This document shows, piece after piece, positions 63,951 to 64,000 of a stretch of 64,000 nt of DNA. Numbering within the stretch: the first letter of the stretch is position 1; every line of letters begins with the position of its first letter. Below the pieces are notes generated by a model. It was not told the origin of the DNA. It searched no databases and worked only from the letters and a program-made list of their open reading frames with translations. The DNA is from Dipetalonema caudispina (Eukaryota; Nematoda; Chromadorea; Rhabditida; Onchocercidae). Position numbers and translations under genes: made by a program. The stretch covers positions 62,001-126,000 of the forward strand of contig JABVXV010000028.1 in NCBI GenBank assembly GCA_013365325.1, given 5' to 3'.

Positions 63951-64000
63951 TAATTAATGACTAATAATTGTAATAATCAATAATAATAATAGTAATAACA
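63205..64000. repeat. Degenerate AAT-type trinucleotide repeat, runs off window
   Basis: Nearly 800 bases of AAT units with frequent one-base variants (GAT, AGT, AAC). The long open frames on both strands are by-products of this three-base period and encode only Ile, Asn/Asp, Leu or Tyr runs. Confidence 0.95.

Overview
The window is nuclear DNA of a nematode, most likely a clade III parasite of the filarioid/spirurid kind (inference). It is very AT-rich. Genes are cut into many small exons with short introns ending in TTTCAG/TTTTAG-type acceptors, homopolymer A/T tracts are frequent, and the gene set is nematode-like: ShKT proteins, a pair of Otx-like homeobox genes, a LIN-25/MED24 subunit. 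No bacterial operon, viral gene, CRISPR array, tRNA or rRNA was recognised. Most genes were rebuilt by joining exons by hand; every junction given was checked for GT..AG borders and reading phase, which leaves no stop and a whole number of codons.

Layout. 0.9-2.5 kb (-): small EGF-like single-pass membrane protein. 3.6-5.0 kb (+): MIA40/CHCHD4-type oxidoreductase of the mitochondrial intermembrane space, with CHC in place of CPC. 7.6-10.0 kb (-): unrecognised multi-exon gene, 5' end not found. 11.1-12.8 kb (-): first K50 Otx-like homeobox gene, with an inverted repeat and a short ORF just upstream. 15.0-15.2 kb (+): coding-like stretch with an in-frame 30-bp duplication. 18.7-25.6 kb (+): 21-exon Mediator subunit 24 gene (LIN-25 orthologue). 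26.05-26.29 kb: an isolated GC-rich island. 28.4-30.6 kb (-): second Otx-like homeobox gene, clearly a paralogue of the first. 30.6-47.7 kb: long gene-poor stretch with microsatellites, poly(A/T) tracts, one coding-like exon (37.9 kb) and a small zinc-ribbon gene of LITAF type (42.2-42.6 kb). 47.7-53.7 kb (+): protein with one copine-like C2 domain. 54.7-57.0 kb (-): two neighbouring ShKT-domain genes. 59.2 kb to the right edge (+): BTB-BACK protein of the BTBD1/2/3/6 group; its expected C-terminal PHR domain is not found before a roughly 800-bp degenerate AAT-type repeat that runs to the window end.

The genes are mostly independent housekeeping, developmental and secreted-protein genes and do not form one pathway. 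The strongest positional theme is the pair of same-strand Otx-like genes (compare ceh-36/ceh-37, adjacent in C. elegans) with MED24 lying between them on the opposite strand. The most unusual gene-level feature is the altered redox motif of the MIA40 homologue.
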